A DNA stretch of 64,000 nucleotides from JACRCT01 sp049841135 (GCA_049841135.1 JASGHK010000008.1:744001-808000), one strand, 5' to 3'; shown: positions 34,846 to 44,983, counted from the stretch's first letter. The notes: a model not told the origin generated them from the sequence alone. Made by a program: numbers and translations.

Positions 34846-36129
34846 ATGAAAATCACTCGCCATTTTGCCCTCCCCCTCCTCGTCGCCTCCGCGCTCTCAG
34901 CTGGCTGTCAGTGCTCACGCTCTTCGCCTTCCTCGACTCCAAACTCCGCCCCTGCCCCCCTTTCGGAGCAGCCCATCAAGCTCGCCAATGGTCTGGCCGT
35001 CGACCTCGGCTCCGGGCCCTGCGGCGAAGGCCCGACAGCGCTGGTCGTCCTGCTCGACGGCGGCGCCAATCACGACCCGGCTGGACGCTCGGGCATGGCG
35101 CACGTCGCTGCTCGCGCGCTGACCGCTGCTGCCCAGGCTGGCCACGCCGCGCGCGCGGCCGAGGTCGGCGAAGACTTCATCCTTTACTCGGTCGCCACCA
35201 ACGCGGAAGGAGTGCTCACCGAGCTCGACGACGTCGCAGCGTGGATGGGCAAGGAGCCCGGAGAGGCCGAGCTGTCGAGCGCTCGCACCGCCGTGCTCGA
35301 GGACCTCGCCAAGCTCGCGAAGGCCGAGGCCACGCAGGTGGCGATAAGTCTGGCCGAGCATTCGTTGCAGCCGACGCCAGGGCACGGGAAGCGTCGCGGC
35401 GTCGCCCAGGAGATCGAGGCCATCACCCTCGCCGAGCTGAAGTCTTTCTGGCGCGAGCGGATCAAGCCCGGCAACGCGCGCCTTGTGCTCGCCGGCCGGT
35501 TCGACGCGGCCAAGGTGCGCGGGCGGATCGAGACCGCCTTCGCATCTCTGCCCGCCGGCACGCCGCCCGTCCTTCGTGAGGGGCTCGGCGCGATCGTGCG
35601 CGGCACCCTGGTCATGAGCCAGGAGCCCGGGGCGGCCATCGCTATCGCGGTGGGCGCCCCGCCGGTCGACAGCCCCCTCTTCCCGGCCTTCCTGGTGCAC
35701 GCGTCGCGGCTGGCGCACGCCGCACAGCCTCCGCGCACGTGGCGAGTTTACTACGACCCAGTCCGGCGACCCGGGATGCTGCTCGTGACCTCTCCGGTCG
35801 GCGCCGCCGAGGAGCCTGAGCCGGCCGCAGCCCGCGTCCACTCCGAGTTTCGCGAACTCCTCACCCGCCCGCTCGCCGCCACCGATCTCGCGGGCGCCAA
35901 GGATCGCTTCGCGCTCTTCATCGAAGCAGGCCTCATCCCCGCCGTCTGCTCGCGCGACCCGAAGGCGTTTTCCGTCGCACGGGCGCGCAGGGCCCAGCTC
36001 AAGCTCGAAGGCGCGACGCTCGCCCAGGCGCTTTCAAGCGTGACACAGGCCCAGTTGGACGAAACCGCGCGGCTCTTCGACGAGAAGAGCAGCGCCGCAG
36101 TCATCGCCGGTGCCTGGCCCGCCCGCTAG
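34846..36129 (+). CDS. M16-like lipoprotein without the zinc motif
   Basis: The 427-residue product has a lipoprotein signal ending LSAGC (Cys21). After it come LANGLAVDLGSGPCGEGPTALVVLLDGG and RSGMAHVAARALTA. The latter aligns with the M16 active-site segment G-x-A-H-x-x-E-H, but the Glu and second His are missing, so zinc catalysis is unlikely. Later parts (ITLAELKSFWRERIKPGNARLVLAGRFD, AAIAIAVGAPPVDSPLFPAFLVHASRLAHA) match the second half of M16 domains. Non-catalytic M16 partners are known in two-subunit proteases such as processing peptidase, so a scaffold or partner role is possible. Its 3-prime 0.7 kb is duplicated at 45199-45925 on the far side of the island. Confidence 0.8.
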   Translation: MKITRHFALPLLVASALSAGCQCSRSSPSSTPNSAPAPLSEQPIKLANGLAVDLGSGPCGEGPTALVVLLDGGANHDPAGRSGMAHVAARALTAAAQAGHAARAAEVGEDFILYSVATNAEGVLTELDDVAAWMGKEPGEAELSSARTAVLEDLAKLAKAEATQVAISLAEHSLQPTPGHGKRRGVAQEIEAITLAELKSFWRERIKPGNARLVLAGRFDAAKVRGRIETAFASLPAGTPPVLREGLGAIVRGTLVMSQEPGAAIAIAVGAPPVDSPLFPAFLVHASRLAHAAQPPRTWRVYYDPVRRPGMLLVTSPVGAAEEPEPAAARVHSEFRELLTRPLAATDLAGAKDRFALFIEAGLIPAVCSRDPKAFSVARARRAQLKLEGATLAQALSSVTQAQLDETARLFDEKSSAAVIAGAWPAR

Positions 36130-36155
36130 CAGGGCGCGAGGGATCGCTGGCGCCG
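35431..36155 (+). repeat. Left copy of a 0.7-kb direct repeat flanking the RHS island
   Basis: The segment from GCCGAGCTGAAGTC to GGATCGCTGGCGCCG, just past the stop codon, matches 45199-45925 in the same orientation. The predicted proteins agree at roughly nine positions in ten. The match ends sharply on both sides. Confidence 0.8.
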
Positions 36156-36206
36156 AGACCTCGCGCATGTCGAGCCGCACGAAGACCTTGGCGGGCTCAA
36201 TCTCGA

Positions 36207-36647
36207 TCACGGGCGTCGTCTCGTGACCGACATCAGCTCCCTCTCAAATTCGGCCAGGGCCGCGATGAGGTGGACCAGCAGCCGGCCGGTCGGCGTGGAC
36301 AGGTCGATGGACTCCCGCAGCGAGATCACCACGCAGCCGGCGGCCGTCAGTTCGTCCATGAGCAACAGCAGGTCCCGCAGGCTCCGGCCCAGCCGGTCCA
36401 GCGCGAAGACCATCACCTGCCGGACCTTTCCTTCTTTAGCCGCTCGTCGGAGGGCATCGAGCGCCGGCCGGTGGGCCTTGGCCCCGCTGTGGCCCAGGTC
36501 CTTGTACTCCAGGACCGAGGCCCAGCCCCTGGCCCCGGCCGCCCGGTGCAGCGCGTGGAGCTGGGCCGCGCCATCCTGGTCCGTCGTGGACGTGCGGATG
36601 TAGACGGCCTTCGCGTCCGCGGCCGTGCCGCTGGTGACGTTGGGCAT
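36207..36647 (-). CDS. Serine recombinase (resolvase/invertase type), catalytic domain only
   Basis: The 146 residues match the catalytic domain of small serine recombinases: AVYIRTSTTDQD with the nucleophilic Ser, QLHALHRAAG, DLGHSGAKAHRPALDALRRA, VFALDRLGRSLRDLLLLMDEL with the conserved Arg, and LIAALAEFERELM. Family knowledge: these enzymes cut and rejoin DNA by a phosphoserine link. The protein ends just after FEREL with SVTRRRP, where intact enzymes continue into the long E helix and a helix-turn-helix. The DNA-binding domain is therefore missing and the protein is probably inactive. The truncation lies about 50 bases from the edge of the lipoprotein repeat, as expected at a rearrangement joint. 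The sequence between reads VIEIEPAKVFVRLDMREV in another frame, a remnant of something else. Confidence 0.85.
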   Translation of the reverse strand: MPNVTSGTAADAKAVYIRTSTTDQDGAAQLHALHRAAGARGWASVLEYKDLGHSGAKAHRPALDALRRAAKEGKVRQVMVFALDRLGRSLRDLLLLMDELTAAGCVVISLRESIDLSTPTGRLLVHLIAALAEFERELMSVTRRRP

Positions 36648-36693
36648 GGAGATCCCCTCCTGGCCGGCGCCGATGAAGACGCGGCCGATAAGA

Positions 36694-36727
36694 AAGGCGC
36701 CCGCCCCTCGGTGGAGGCGAGCGCCTT
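36694..36727 (-). terminator. Intrinsic terminator of the RHS operon
   Basis: Arms AAGGCGCCCGCC (36694-36705) and GGCGAGCGCCTT (36716-36727) pair with one mismatch. On the minus strand the stem is followed by TTCTTATC. It lies about 90 bases past the stop of the small membrane protein, in the direction of transcription. Confidence 0.7.
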
Positions 36728-36814
36728 CGGTGATGTTCTCGGCTTTTGGTGGTGAACGACTACGCCTTGAGGTCGCTACGCTTCGCCGCCGAAGCTCCTT
36801 GCCTCAGTCGAACG

Positions 36815-37258
36815 CTATTCGAGCGGCCGGGTCCTCTCTATCTGCCCAAGCGGCTTTCCTGCTCGCACCTCCAGCCTGAACTCGGACTCCACCATGTCTG
36901 CATTGAGATCGCCGCGGGCAATGACAATCATTGTTTCAGGCCCGGAAACAACCAGCTCGTACTGATACCGAACGACTGTCGGCAGAGCCGAAGCGGTCCC
37001 CCGCAGCTCATCCGGCCAGGAAGCTTCCGCCTTTCTTGCTCGCGGCACAGTCGCGGGCATCTTCCCCAGCGGAAAGAACGCCCCATTCTTGGCATGGAAC
37101 TGCTGCTCCGCCTTCGCCAAGGCGGCAACAGTCGCCAGTGCCTCCTCTGCCTGGCTTTCAAGGTTGTAGCGGCCAAGACGCATGACCAGAGCGTAGAGAC
37201 CGACAGCACCCAGAACACCGGCGACTACCGCCAGCAGCTTCCCTTGAGCTGAGAGCAT
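36815..37258 (-). CDS. Small single-pass membrane protein after the RHS gene (pilin-like or candidate immunity protein)
   Basis: The 147-residue protein has one strong N-terminal membrane segment (LLAVVAGVLGAVGLYALVM), then a helix RYNLESQAEEALATVAALAKAEQQFHAKNGAF, then a beta-rich end (VVRYQYELVVSGPETMIVIARGDLN). The helix and the KNGAFFPLG turn recall type IV pilin-like folds, but the prepilin cleavage motif is absent. The gene starts six bases after the RHS reading frame ends, which is the usual place for an immunity gene to an RHS tip toxin. A membrane-anchored protein facing the periplasm would suit a toxin acting there. Both ideas are inference; no close family is recognised. Confidence 0.5.
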   Translation of the reverse strand: MLSAQGKLLAVVAGVLGAVGLYALVMRLGRYNLESQAEEALATVAALAKAEQQFHAKNGAFFPLGKMPATVPRARKAEASWPDELRGTASALPTVVRYQYELVVSGPETMIVIARGDLNADMVESEFRLEVRAGKPLGQIERTRPLE

Positions 37259-37264
37259 GGCTCG

Positions 37265-40200
37265 CTACCACCAGAAGATCTGCGGTGTTCCCGAGCCTTG
37301 AACCGACGTCGAGTTGCCGTTGGCATCGGTGTCTACCCATCCGCCACCGATCGGCTGCCAGGGATATGAGGTTGGGTCCATCGAGACGGTCCGGGATGAA
37401 CCGTCTTCGGCCCCGAAGGTCACCTTCACCAGGCTGTGGTTGCCCCAGATCGGCTGGGCCTGATCATCCATGCCGATTGTGACACCCTCCAAGTCGAGCC
37501 CGGACCGGTTTTTCAGGTAGGACATCAATGAGAGTTGCTGACCGTCACACGCAGCTCGCCCCTGTGAGTTGGGCAGAAGGATCGGGGGCTTTCCCATAGC
37601 AGACCGGATGACATCCGCGATGTAGATCAGGACGCCCCAGTTCCCGTTCGGTCCCCCCGCCGAGGTACTGGAGTTGTACCAGGAATCCATCGCCGTCACG
37701 GTCTCGCGGAAGCGCGTGTTGATGTCTCCGCGATTCTTCATCGGCTTGAGGCCGTCCCAGTCCACGTAGGCCAGCGGGTTGTTTGCGGCATAGGCGTAAG
37801 CGAGCAGAAGCCCGCCAGGCGTCTTTTTCAAGACGGCTCTCGGGATCCCGCATCAAAGGTTCCTGCTGCAAATACCGCCCAGTCCGCGGATCGTAGTACC
37901 GGTGCCAGTTCTCATAGTTGCCAGTCTCGGCATCCACGTAGTGGCCTGGGAGAGCTAGCGATGGCCACGCAAAAGTGGAACCAGTCTCATAGACGCGATA
38001 TTCGAATGAATCGAGCGACACTCCGGTATAGCTGCCCGACTGCCCCGGAGGATTGGGGGTGCAGGTGCACGAGAACGAGTCGCACACTTCGATATAGTTC
38101 GTATCATTGGTGGTGAACAAGACCTTCGCGATGCCGTCATCCACTCCGCCAAGCCATCGGCTAGGCACGGAGCCCCACCTGTGGTTCATGCTCAAGGTAC
38201 CATAAAGCCCGGTTCCTGCCGTGAACAAAGGCAGCATTTGGCTGTTCGCAAATTGGAGCCCGTCGTAGCCGCCACAATCTCCATCGATCATTGCAAAGCG
38301 GAATCGAACCTCTTTCTCAAGGCCCACGCTCTCCACACCAATGTTTGCAGTCGCTAGGGGGGGATCGATCCTGGTCTCATTGCCGGTATACGGGTGACTG
38401 CTATCTCCAGCAAGCGGCCGAGTATTCACGCCTCCAAACGGGGCGTTCTCAAGAGCCACGCCCGCGAGCTGCAACTTCCAATCGATCGTCGCGGCCGGCC
38501 TTCCTCCCTCATCGGAGACAATATAATATAGGCCGCAATTGCGACTTCCATCGCCAAAATTTGGCGACTCCTTGTTCCGCCCACACGAGCCCGCCATGTC
38601 CAACTGGTGATAGCGCGTATCCTTGTCCAACTTGGCAAGAACCAATGCTATTGGCCGACCAGCCAGCCAGATGTACTCGTCGAGCGTCCGGTACTCAGCC
38701 GCCCATGCGACGACATCATTGCCTCTGTCCTCAAGCATCTGGTGGCCGGTGTCATAGAAATACTCATCAGTTTCGTCGGTAGGATATGTCTTTTGCCAGC
38801 GACGACCGTTGGCATCATAATAGTATGAGTAGATTCCTCCACCAGCTAGCAGTGGCCCATCATCCCGGTACGTCACACCATACACGTCATCAATTGCTCC
38901 GAGCGGCGGCATCCCGCTGCGATATTGGTTTTCCGGCTGATTGTAATGATAATAGCGAATGCCTCTGCTCGGGAAAGAACTGGGTCCAGGACTGAGGTAC
39001 TCCGAAAATTGCTGCTCCATAACACGTCCATCTCTGTCGTAGGCGCTGGTCAGCGTCTCCGCTCTCCAGCCAGTGCCCGGCCCCTGAACAGCCGACAGGC
39101 GATCGGGCTCAGAGCCCTGTCCATAGGTGTAGCTTATGGGCGACGGCGCCGATGGATCCGTCGTTGACTCGGAGGTGCGTAGACCTCGACGACCTGAAGC
39201 ACCTTCAAAAGCGTAGGTTCGCGTCCCGCCGGGGGAGGAGTAGTCAGTGAGTCGCAGCGCCCTGTCGTATGCATACCCTTCTACAACTGGGGAAGTCATG
39301 CCGCGGGCGCAGGTCTCGCTCTCCGCTATCTGGTCGGCGCGCCAACGCAGCGTCTTTCGGAACAAGTCTCCGCTCCCGGCGGCAGAGCTGGAGACAAGCA
39401 AAGAGCGCGTGCGACCAGAGTAGTCGCTTGCCGCGTCTCGCTGGTAGGAGTTACACGCGCCGCCAGACAGAGCGGACTCGGGCAGCCCAGCCAGTCGCTC
39501 TATCCAGACATCGCCCAGCACGGGGGTACTCCTGTTGTCTGGAATCGAGTACCTGCTGAGGCCACCGAATGGCTCCCACTCGACGTTGCGCACGACAGTC
39601 ATCGTCGAGGCGGAGGGGTCCTGGCCAGCGCTCGTCCACTTCGATGTACGAACCCTCGAGACGCGGTCGCTACGGCCGAAGTCGCCATAGTAGTCGTAGA
39701 AGACGGACCTGTGATGCGGGTATCTGACCGACTTGAGGCGTCCGTCGGGATGATAGGTGTATTGCGTGACTGGGAGGTCTTCATCGCAGCCGCCGCAGAC
39801 CTCAGCGGCTCGCTGGCCTCGCTCGGCAACGACGCGGCCCGCGAAATCATAGCAGTAGGTGGTGGCGCCGAAGGAGTCGGTCCGCGTAGAGAGGCGCCCG
39901 ATGCCATTACTGGGATGCTCACAGTTGGTGGATTCAGCATCGTAGCTAAACAACCACAACGCCACCCGACCGGCGGAAACGCCACTATAGATGTGGTATG
40001 CGTACTCAGCAATGCTTCCCAATTCACGACCCACAAGGTCATAATAGATTTGGATTCGAGGCGGGAACGCTGGGCCCTCGCCAGCCATCTCATCCAGGAG
40101 TCCATCCGACATCCTGACGATGACTTTGCCGCTCGCGTCGTGGGTGAACCTCCAGCGTCCCTTTCCTTCGCTCGGCCCCCTCGTGTTTGGCAGACTTGCC

Positions 40201-43200
40201 TCGATGAGATTGCCAAAGTCATCATAGCTGTATTGGGCTGAGGCCGACGACGCGAGACAGTCCGCACAGCTGACTTCACCATCGCAGCCATACTCGACCT
40301 TGGTGATGTTAAGATTGGTATCATGCTCAAAGCAGGTCTTCGATTGAGTCTTGTCATCCAAGTACTCGGTGACCGATGTGAGGGCATGGACCTCGTCATA
40401 GGCTAGCGTCTTGCAGCTGCTATCAAAGGCTTTTGCTACTGAGTCCCACCCACAGTGAGCGGGAGGATCGTTATATGGCAGTCCTAGTGCTCGAAGTTCG
40501 TCCGCATGCCCAAAGCTTCGCTCGCCAGTGAATGCCGCGGCGCCCTCGCCGGTGGTCGCTCGGATTTGGCGGCGCTGCGCGTCCGAAGCATAGGTCTTTT
40601 TCGTGCGAAGCTTATGCTGTGCCGGCAGCTCGGGATGGCAATCCACGCTCTGGGTTTGTGGATCGTAACCACACGAGGTGAAGGTGTACTCCCCCAATAG
40701 GGTTCCATCCGCGGAATAGGTATAGACGATCTTCTCAGACCAGTTGAGCCCTTGAGCGTCGGACGCGAGCGCCTTCCAACTGACTCTATCTGTAAGGACG
40801 TCCGTGCCCGTGCGGGAGCACGTATCCGCGGCGTACTCGCCCGGAGTGCCCACAAGCTTTCGGTAGCAGAAGACCTCGTATGTGCCCGAGGGGTGGTGGA
40901 TGCTCTTCAGCTTGCCTCCCTCATAGTCGTACACCGTGTCTACGTCCTCGCTGTCGTCTGAGACCTCATGGCGAGTTTTGAGAAGGTCAGTGCCGGGGAC
41001 ATAGGTTTTTGTGATTTGGTGGGCCCCTGCCTGCTGGCCTGTGCTTCGCAAGAGAAGGTCTGTCTCCGCCGTTACGTTGCCAGCCGCGTCGTAATCGTCG
41101 AAAGTGTGCACCAGCGCGTCGGTTGCACAAATGGCGGTTCGGCCATCCGCGCAAGCGTACTGTTCTTGCTGCGCATCCCACGAACAGCCGCCGGTCAAAC
41201 GAATCGTCTTCCACACCTGCGCCTTCTTATGTCCTGCGGCTGCAGACGGATAGTAGACCGTCTGAGTGATGGGATATGAACCTGAGCAATCGGTTGCGGT
41301 CGGGCCGTTGACGTAGCAAGGTCCATGGACCTCGACGACATCCACGCCGCCAGCGCAGTTTCCGGACGCGGCGACGGCACCGTCCGTGCCGTAGAAGTGG
41401 AAAGTCGCGACGAATCTCTCGTTGGCCGGTTCGCCAATGGCAGGCGGAGACCAGCCCTTGACAATATGGCTCTGAATGCGGTTCGGGCGCCTCTGGTCGC
41501 TGTTTTTGTAGGCGAAAGTCTCGACCGCGGAGCGCCCCGGATACACGCTCGGCCGCACGACTGTCTCCGGTCTTTGAATCTTGTAGTCCTTTACCTCGCC
41601 AGGCGGCTGCGAGGAGATGTATTGGTAAGAATAGGCAGTCTCGAGTTGGTGAGAACCGCTTGCATCGGTGTAGTCCTGTGAAACTCCTCGCAGTTCATAG
41701 AGTTCGGGGAAGTCAGGGTATGGGCTACTTGCATAGGAGTAGTCCTTGCGATGCAGCTCCGTGTCTACCTCATAATCCACAGCCCCGAGACCGGCGGCGC
41801 CTGCAACTCGCGCCGCCGTAGTGACGCCCCCTGCACAAGAAGTCTCGAAGCCACAGCTCGTCGTCACCGCATCCACGATAAAGTCAAACTCGCCCGGCAA
41901 CTGAATCGTCGAGTATGTCTTCGTGATCCCACCATCCGACGCGGCGACATCGATATGAGTCTTTCCGGAAGCTCCAGTGACGGAGATGTGCTCGGTTTGC
42001 GTCAGAATGTCGGACACGATGCCATTTGCAAACGAGTGGCTAGCTAGCAGTCTGGACTGGGCCGCCACCTCTTCATAGAAGTGGATGTTTGAATACGCGC
42101 CGCTCGACTTTATGTAGTCGATTTTGATCGTCTTCATGGGCGCGCCAGCTGCAGATATCCCTATCGCCGACACTTCCCCGATTTGGGAGCCGTCAACTCC
42201 ATACTGATATGATACGGTAGAAATTGTCGTCGTTCCGCTCTTAAGCTCCACTGAGTCGAGGACACACTCCGTGAGCGAGCCGCGCGAGTGCTCGTCGTAG
42301 TGGAATTTTAGGAACGAACCATTGGCTAGTTCCACCCTGTCAATAAAAGGAGCCGTACATTGGGTTGGCGCGGCGTCTAGCGCCGGAAACCGCGAGTCAG
42401 GGCAGGCCGTGCGCGGGCCTCCGGCACGAGGGTTAGCGAGCGCACACTCGGTCGCATCTGGCAGACCGTAAACGATGTTGGCCAAGAGTTCGTTCTGAGG
42501 GTTCCGGATACTAGAGAGGAAGTAGAAATAGGAAGGGTGTTCGCCCTTCCACACCTGGTCGTAAAGGTAGCGAGTACCATCCTTCTTCCAGAGCGTATAC
42601 TTGTGGCCTGAAGAGTAGTCAGCGACCAGTTTGTCCGGCGACACACTATCGAAGAACAGGCCTCGGTCGTTGTAGCCAGTACCATCGCGGTTACGGGCGT
42701 AACAGATCCCTGTCGACTCAGTGCATTCCGTCGACATGAACGTATTCGAGGTGCACGTATCGAACAGTGCGTACTCGATCTGATAGAAGGGGGCTTGGCT
42801 GATTTCCCGCGTACAAGGGTGTCCTGGCATTCCGCCAAAGGCCAGCATATGACCGTCAGTGTCTCGCACAAAAAGACCGTTGGCCTCCACTACGAAGCTA
42901 TAGAAGTTATGCCACCAGTTGAGGGAACCGGATTGTCGTGGACTGCTTCCGAATGGCTTGGGCACGCCTTCCATAGGAAGGGCGACTGTCTCCTTACCAT
43001 CGTCCCTCCAATCGTTTTGGGAGCGCTCAAGGCTCCAGCTGTCGTCGGCGGAAGTGAATGTGTGGAAGAGACCGACCTCGCCCCGCGCTGTCCTCACAAT
43101 GATGTCGGCGTCTCTGAGATAGCTGGCACCATTCGCGACCGTCACGGGATCTGAAACCACGCCGTTGGCGTTCTTGCATTTGTAATCACACGGATGGCAT

Positions 43201-43733
43201 CTTGGGTTGTTCGGCGATGTTGCGCACTTTGCTTTGTCGTCATCGACCGAAGAGTCACAATTGTTGTCTTGGCCATTGCACTTTGGCCCGGATTCATCTG
43301 AAGGCACGCAGGAGGTTTCTTTCGCCCATCCTGGTAGGGGCAGGTTCTGAACGGAGTCGACCTTGCAGTGCGCAAGCGCCTGTGCTCGATCCACTAATCC
43401 CGGAACGACGCACGGATAGTACGTCATATAGTAGTTTAGCATTTCCTGATTGGTGGCTGGCGGTGGCGGAGGAGGCCTATGGGCGCTCTCTCCTGCGTTT
43501 GCACCACCGGGATAGGGTGAGCCACTCGGGCACATGACTCTGTCCCAATGCTTGTGATAGCAGCCTTGGTTCGGAAAATTCACGTCTGGCTTCCATACGC
43601 ACCCATCCCCTTCGCCCTGGGTCGTATTGAGAACCATTTTGTAGTCTCGGCATGTCCCGGCCAGAGTTGAGGCAGGAGAACAGAAGACGGCCAGGATGAT
43701 GAAACCTGCCCCAATGGCATTTTTCATAGACAT
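37265..43733 (-). CDS. Secreted RHS/YD-repeat protein with a C-terminal tip domain (frame break before the tip)
   Basis: About 2,156 residues. A Sec signal (MSMKNAIGAGFIILAVFCSPAST) follows GAGGGG seven bases upstream, which fixes the start at 43733. Next comes CNGQDNNCDSSVDDDKAKC, a MopE-type metal-binding motif, and then many YD/RHS repeats (such as YDYEGGKLKSIHHPSGTYEV, YSYDDFGNLIEASLP, YTYHPDGRLKSVRYP). The RHS core ends RYYDPRTGRYLQQEPLMRDPESRLE and, after a break, YAYAANNPLAYVDWDGLKP. The last 160 residues are unlike the core and hold AACDGQQ, WGNHSLVKVTFG and SMDPTSYPW, a possible Cys-His-Asp set. The break lies in a run of five A (minus strand) at 37824-37828. RHS shells enclose and deliver C-terminal toxins; that role is inferred here. 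Confidence 0.8.
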
Positions 43734-43762
43734 TTGTGTCCCCTCAGGTGCGGCCATTGAGA

Positions 43763-44128
43763 CTAGTTCTTCGACGTGGTTTTCTGCTGAACGCAGAGAC
43801 TGACCCCTATTTCCGGATAGACCAGGGCACAACCCCACGCAGCGGGGCAGTCCGTTGCCTTCGTGCAGCGCTTCGTGCACACAGACTCTCCTGATGCGCT
43901 CGCGGTAGTTCGCAGGCAGACCGGCGCGTCGGTGGAGCAGTCCTCATGCGCATGAACCGTGCAATCCTTGCCCATACCCTTGTCATGATTTCCGCCCTTC
44001 AAGATGGAGCGGGCGGTGAAAACCTGGGGAGCGCCCTGCTTCTGAGACGCAGACCCCTTATCGCAGGCGATTAGTGAGATGCAGCAGACGATTGTGGCGA
44101 TGGCGTGCCACCTTACCGGCTTAGTCAT
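43763..44128 (-). CDS. Small Cys-rich lipoprotein of the RHS operon
   Basis: The 121-residue product has a lipoprotein signal with lipobox SLIAC (Cys22). The mature part holds eight Cys in a compact region (GKDCTVHAHEDCSTDAPVCL, SVCTKRCTKATDCPAAWGCALV), clearly a disulfide-bonded mini-domain of the type seen in myxobacterial secreted proteins. It starts with GAGGGGCAGG upstream and ends 29 bases before the RHS start, so the two are cotranscribed. It may be a chaperone, partner or surface tether for the RHS protein. No enzyme motif is seen. Confidence 0.75.
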   Translation of the reverse strand: MTKPVRWHAIATIVCCISLIACDKGSASQKQGAPQVFTARSILKGGNHDKGMGKDCTVHAHEDCSTDAPVCLRTTASASGESVCTKRCTKATDCPAAWGCALVYPEIGVSLCVQQKTTSKN

Positions 44129-44290
44129 TGGGGTCCTGCCCCTCTTGCTGTTTGAATTCGCAATCGCGAGTTGGTCGGGAGAAGATGGCTTTGCAAGTCT
44201 CGGTCGGAGAGTCCAAGGCCGGAAATGGCGGCAATGTAGCTGACCTTGCTCTGGTTCGCGGTAGGCTACTGCGGCGTGCGAATCTGTCCA

Positions 44291-44319
44291 TCACCCGACA
44301 TTCGGGTGACATCGGGTGA
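44291..44319. promoter_or_regulatory. Candidate operator: palindrome plus a third half-site
   Basis: TCACCCGA (44291-44298) and TCGGGTGA (44302-44309) form a perfect inverted repeat around CAT; a second TCGGGTGA (44312-44319) follows after CA. The site lies between the response regulator stop and the lipoprotein-RHS genes, about 165 bases before the lipoprotein start, where a promoter for that operon is expected. The regulator next to it is the natural candidate to bind. Confidence 0.6.
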
Positions 44320-44343
44320 TAGACATCTAAGTGCTGGAGTCGC

Positions 44344-44983
44344 CTAAATAATCCCGCGCTGCCGTGCGAGCGTCACCGCTTCCTCACGAGTGGCCACGCC
44401 AAGTTTCTCGAGGATACTGCGCATCTGTGCTTTGACCGTCTCGAAGGACCTTTTGCGCTCAACGGCAATTTCCTCGTTGCTCAAGCCCCGCCCGCAAGCG
44501 CGTAGTACTGCGACTTCGGCGGGTGACAGGAGCAAAGTCTCTCTGGCTCGCCGGTGGGCTGCTGCGACAGCGTCCAGGGCAAGCCCTTCGGCAACGACCG
44601 GATCGATGAACCGACGCCCGTCCAAGACGGTCTCGATCGCGCTGTGGAGGCGCCTAAAGATCGCATCTTTGGTCATGTAACCGTCAGCGCCCAAACCGAG
44701 GGCCCGAATAGCCGTGCCTGGCGACCGGTCAGAGGTGAGTATTAGAGTTCGCATTCGAGGCGCCACCAGGCGGAGATCTGCGGGCGAGCTCACTGCCGGT
44801 CTTGGAATCTGCGCCGAGGTTCTCGTCAAGGATAGCAAGGTCAATCGGTTCGGCGAGGGCCGCGCGGCGGGCAGACTCGTAGGTCTCCGCGGTGATCACC
44901 GTGGTGTACTCGGGGTGGAGCCGAAGCACATTCGCCAAGCTTTCGGCCAACCCGGGCGTATCGTCTACGACGAGGATTCGCAT
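44344..44983 (-). CDS. NarL/FixJ-type response regulator (one frame break)
   Basis: About 212 residues. The receiver starts MRILVVDDTPGLAESLANVL and has DLAILDENLG with the phospho-acceptor Asp, LILTSD and GYMTKDAI with the conserved Lys. The C-terminal LuxR-type helix-turn-helix reads LSPAEVAVLRACGRGLSNEEIAVERKRSFETVKAQMRSILEKLGV. The frame breaks at about 44774-44780, where AGATCTC should probably be AGACTC to read GSELARRLRLVAPRMRTL. No histidine kinase is adjacent inside the island; the hybrid kinase at 46022 has its own receiver. The gene precedes the RHS operon on the same strand, with the palindromic site between, so it probably controls that operon. Confidence 0.8.

Noticed and set aside
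44121..44312. A 63-codon open frame just before the Cys-rich lipoprotein, overlapping its start
   Set aside because: Its 5-prime end covers the palindromic operator, it has no ribosome site or recognisable sequence, and the region fits a promoter and leader better.
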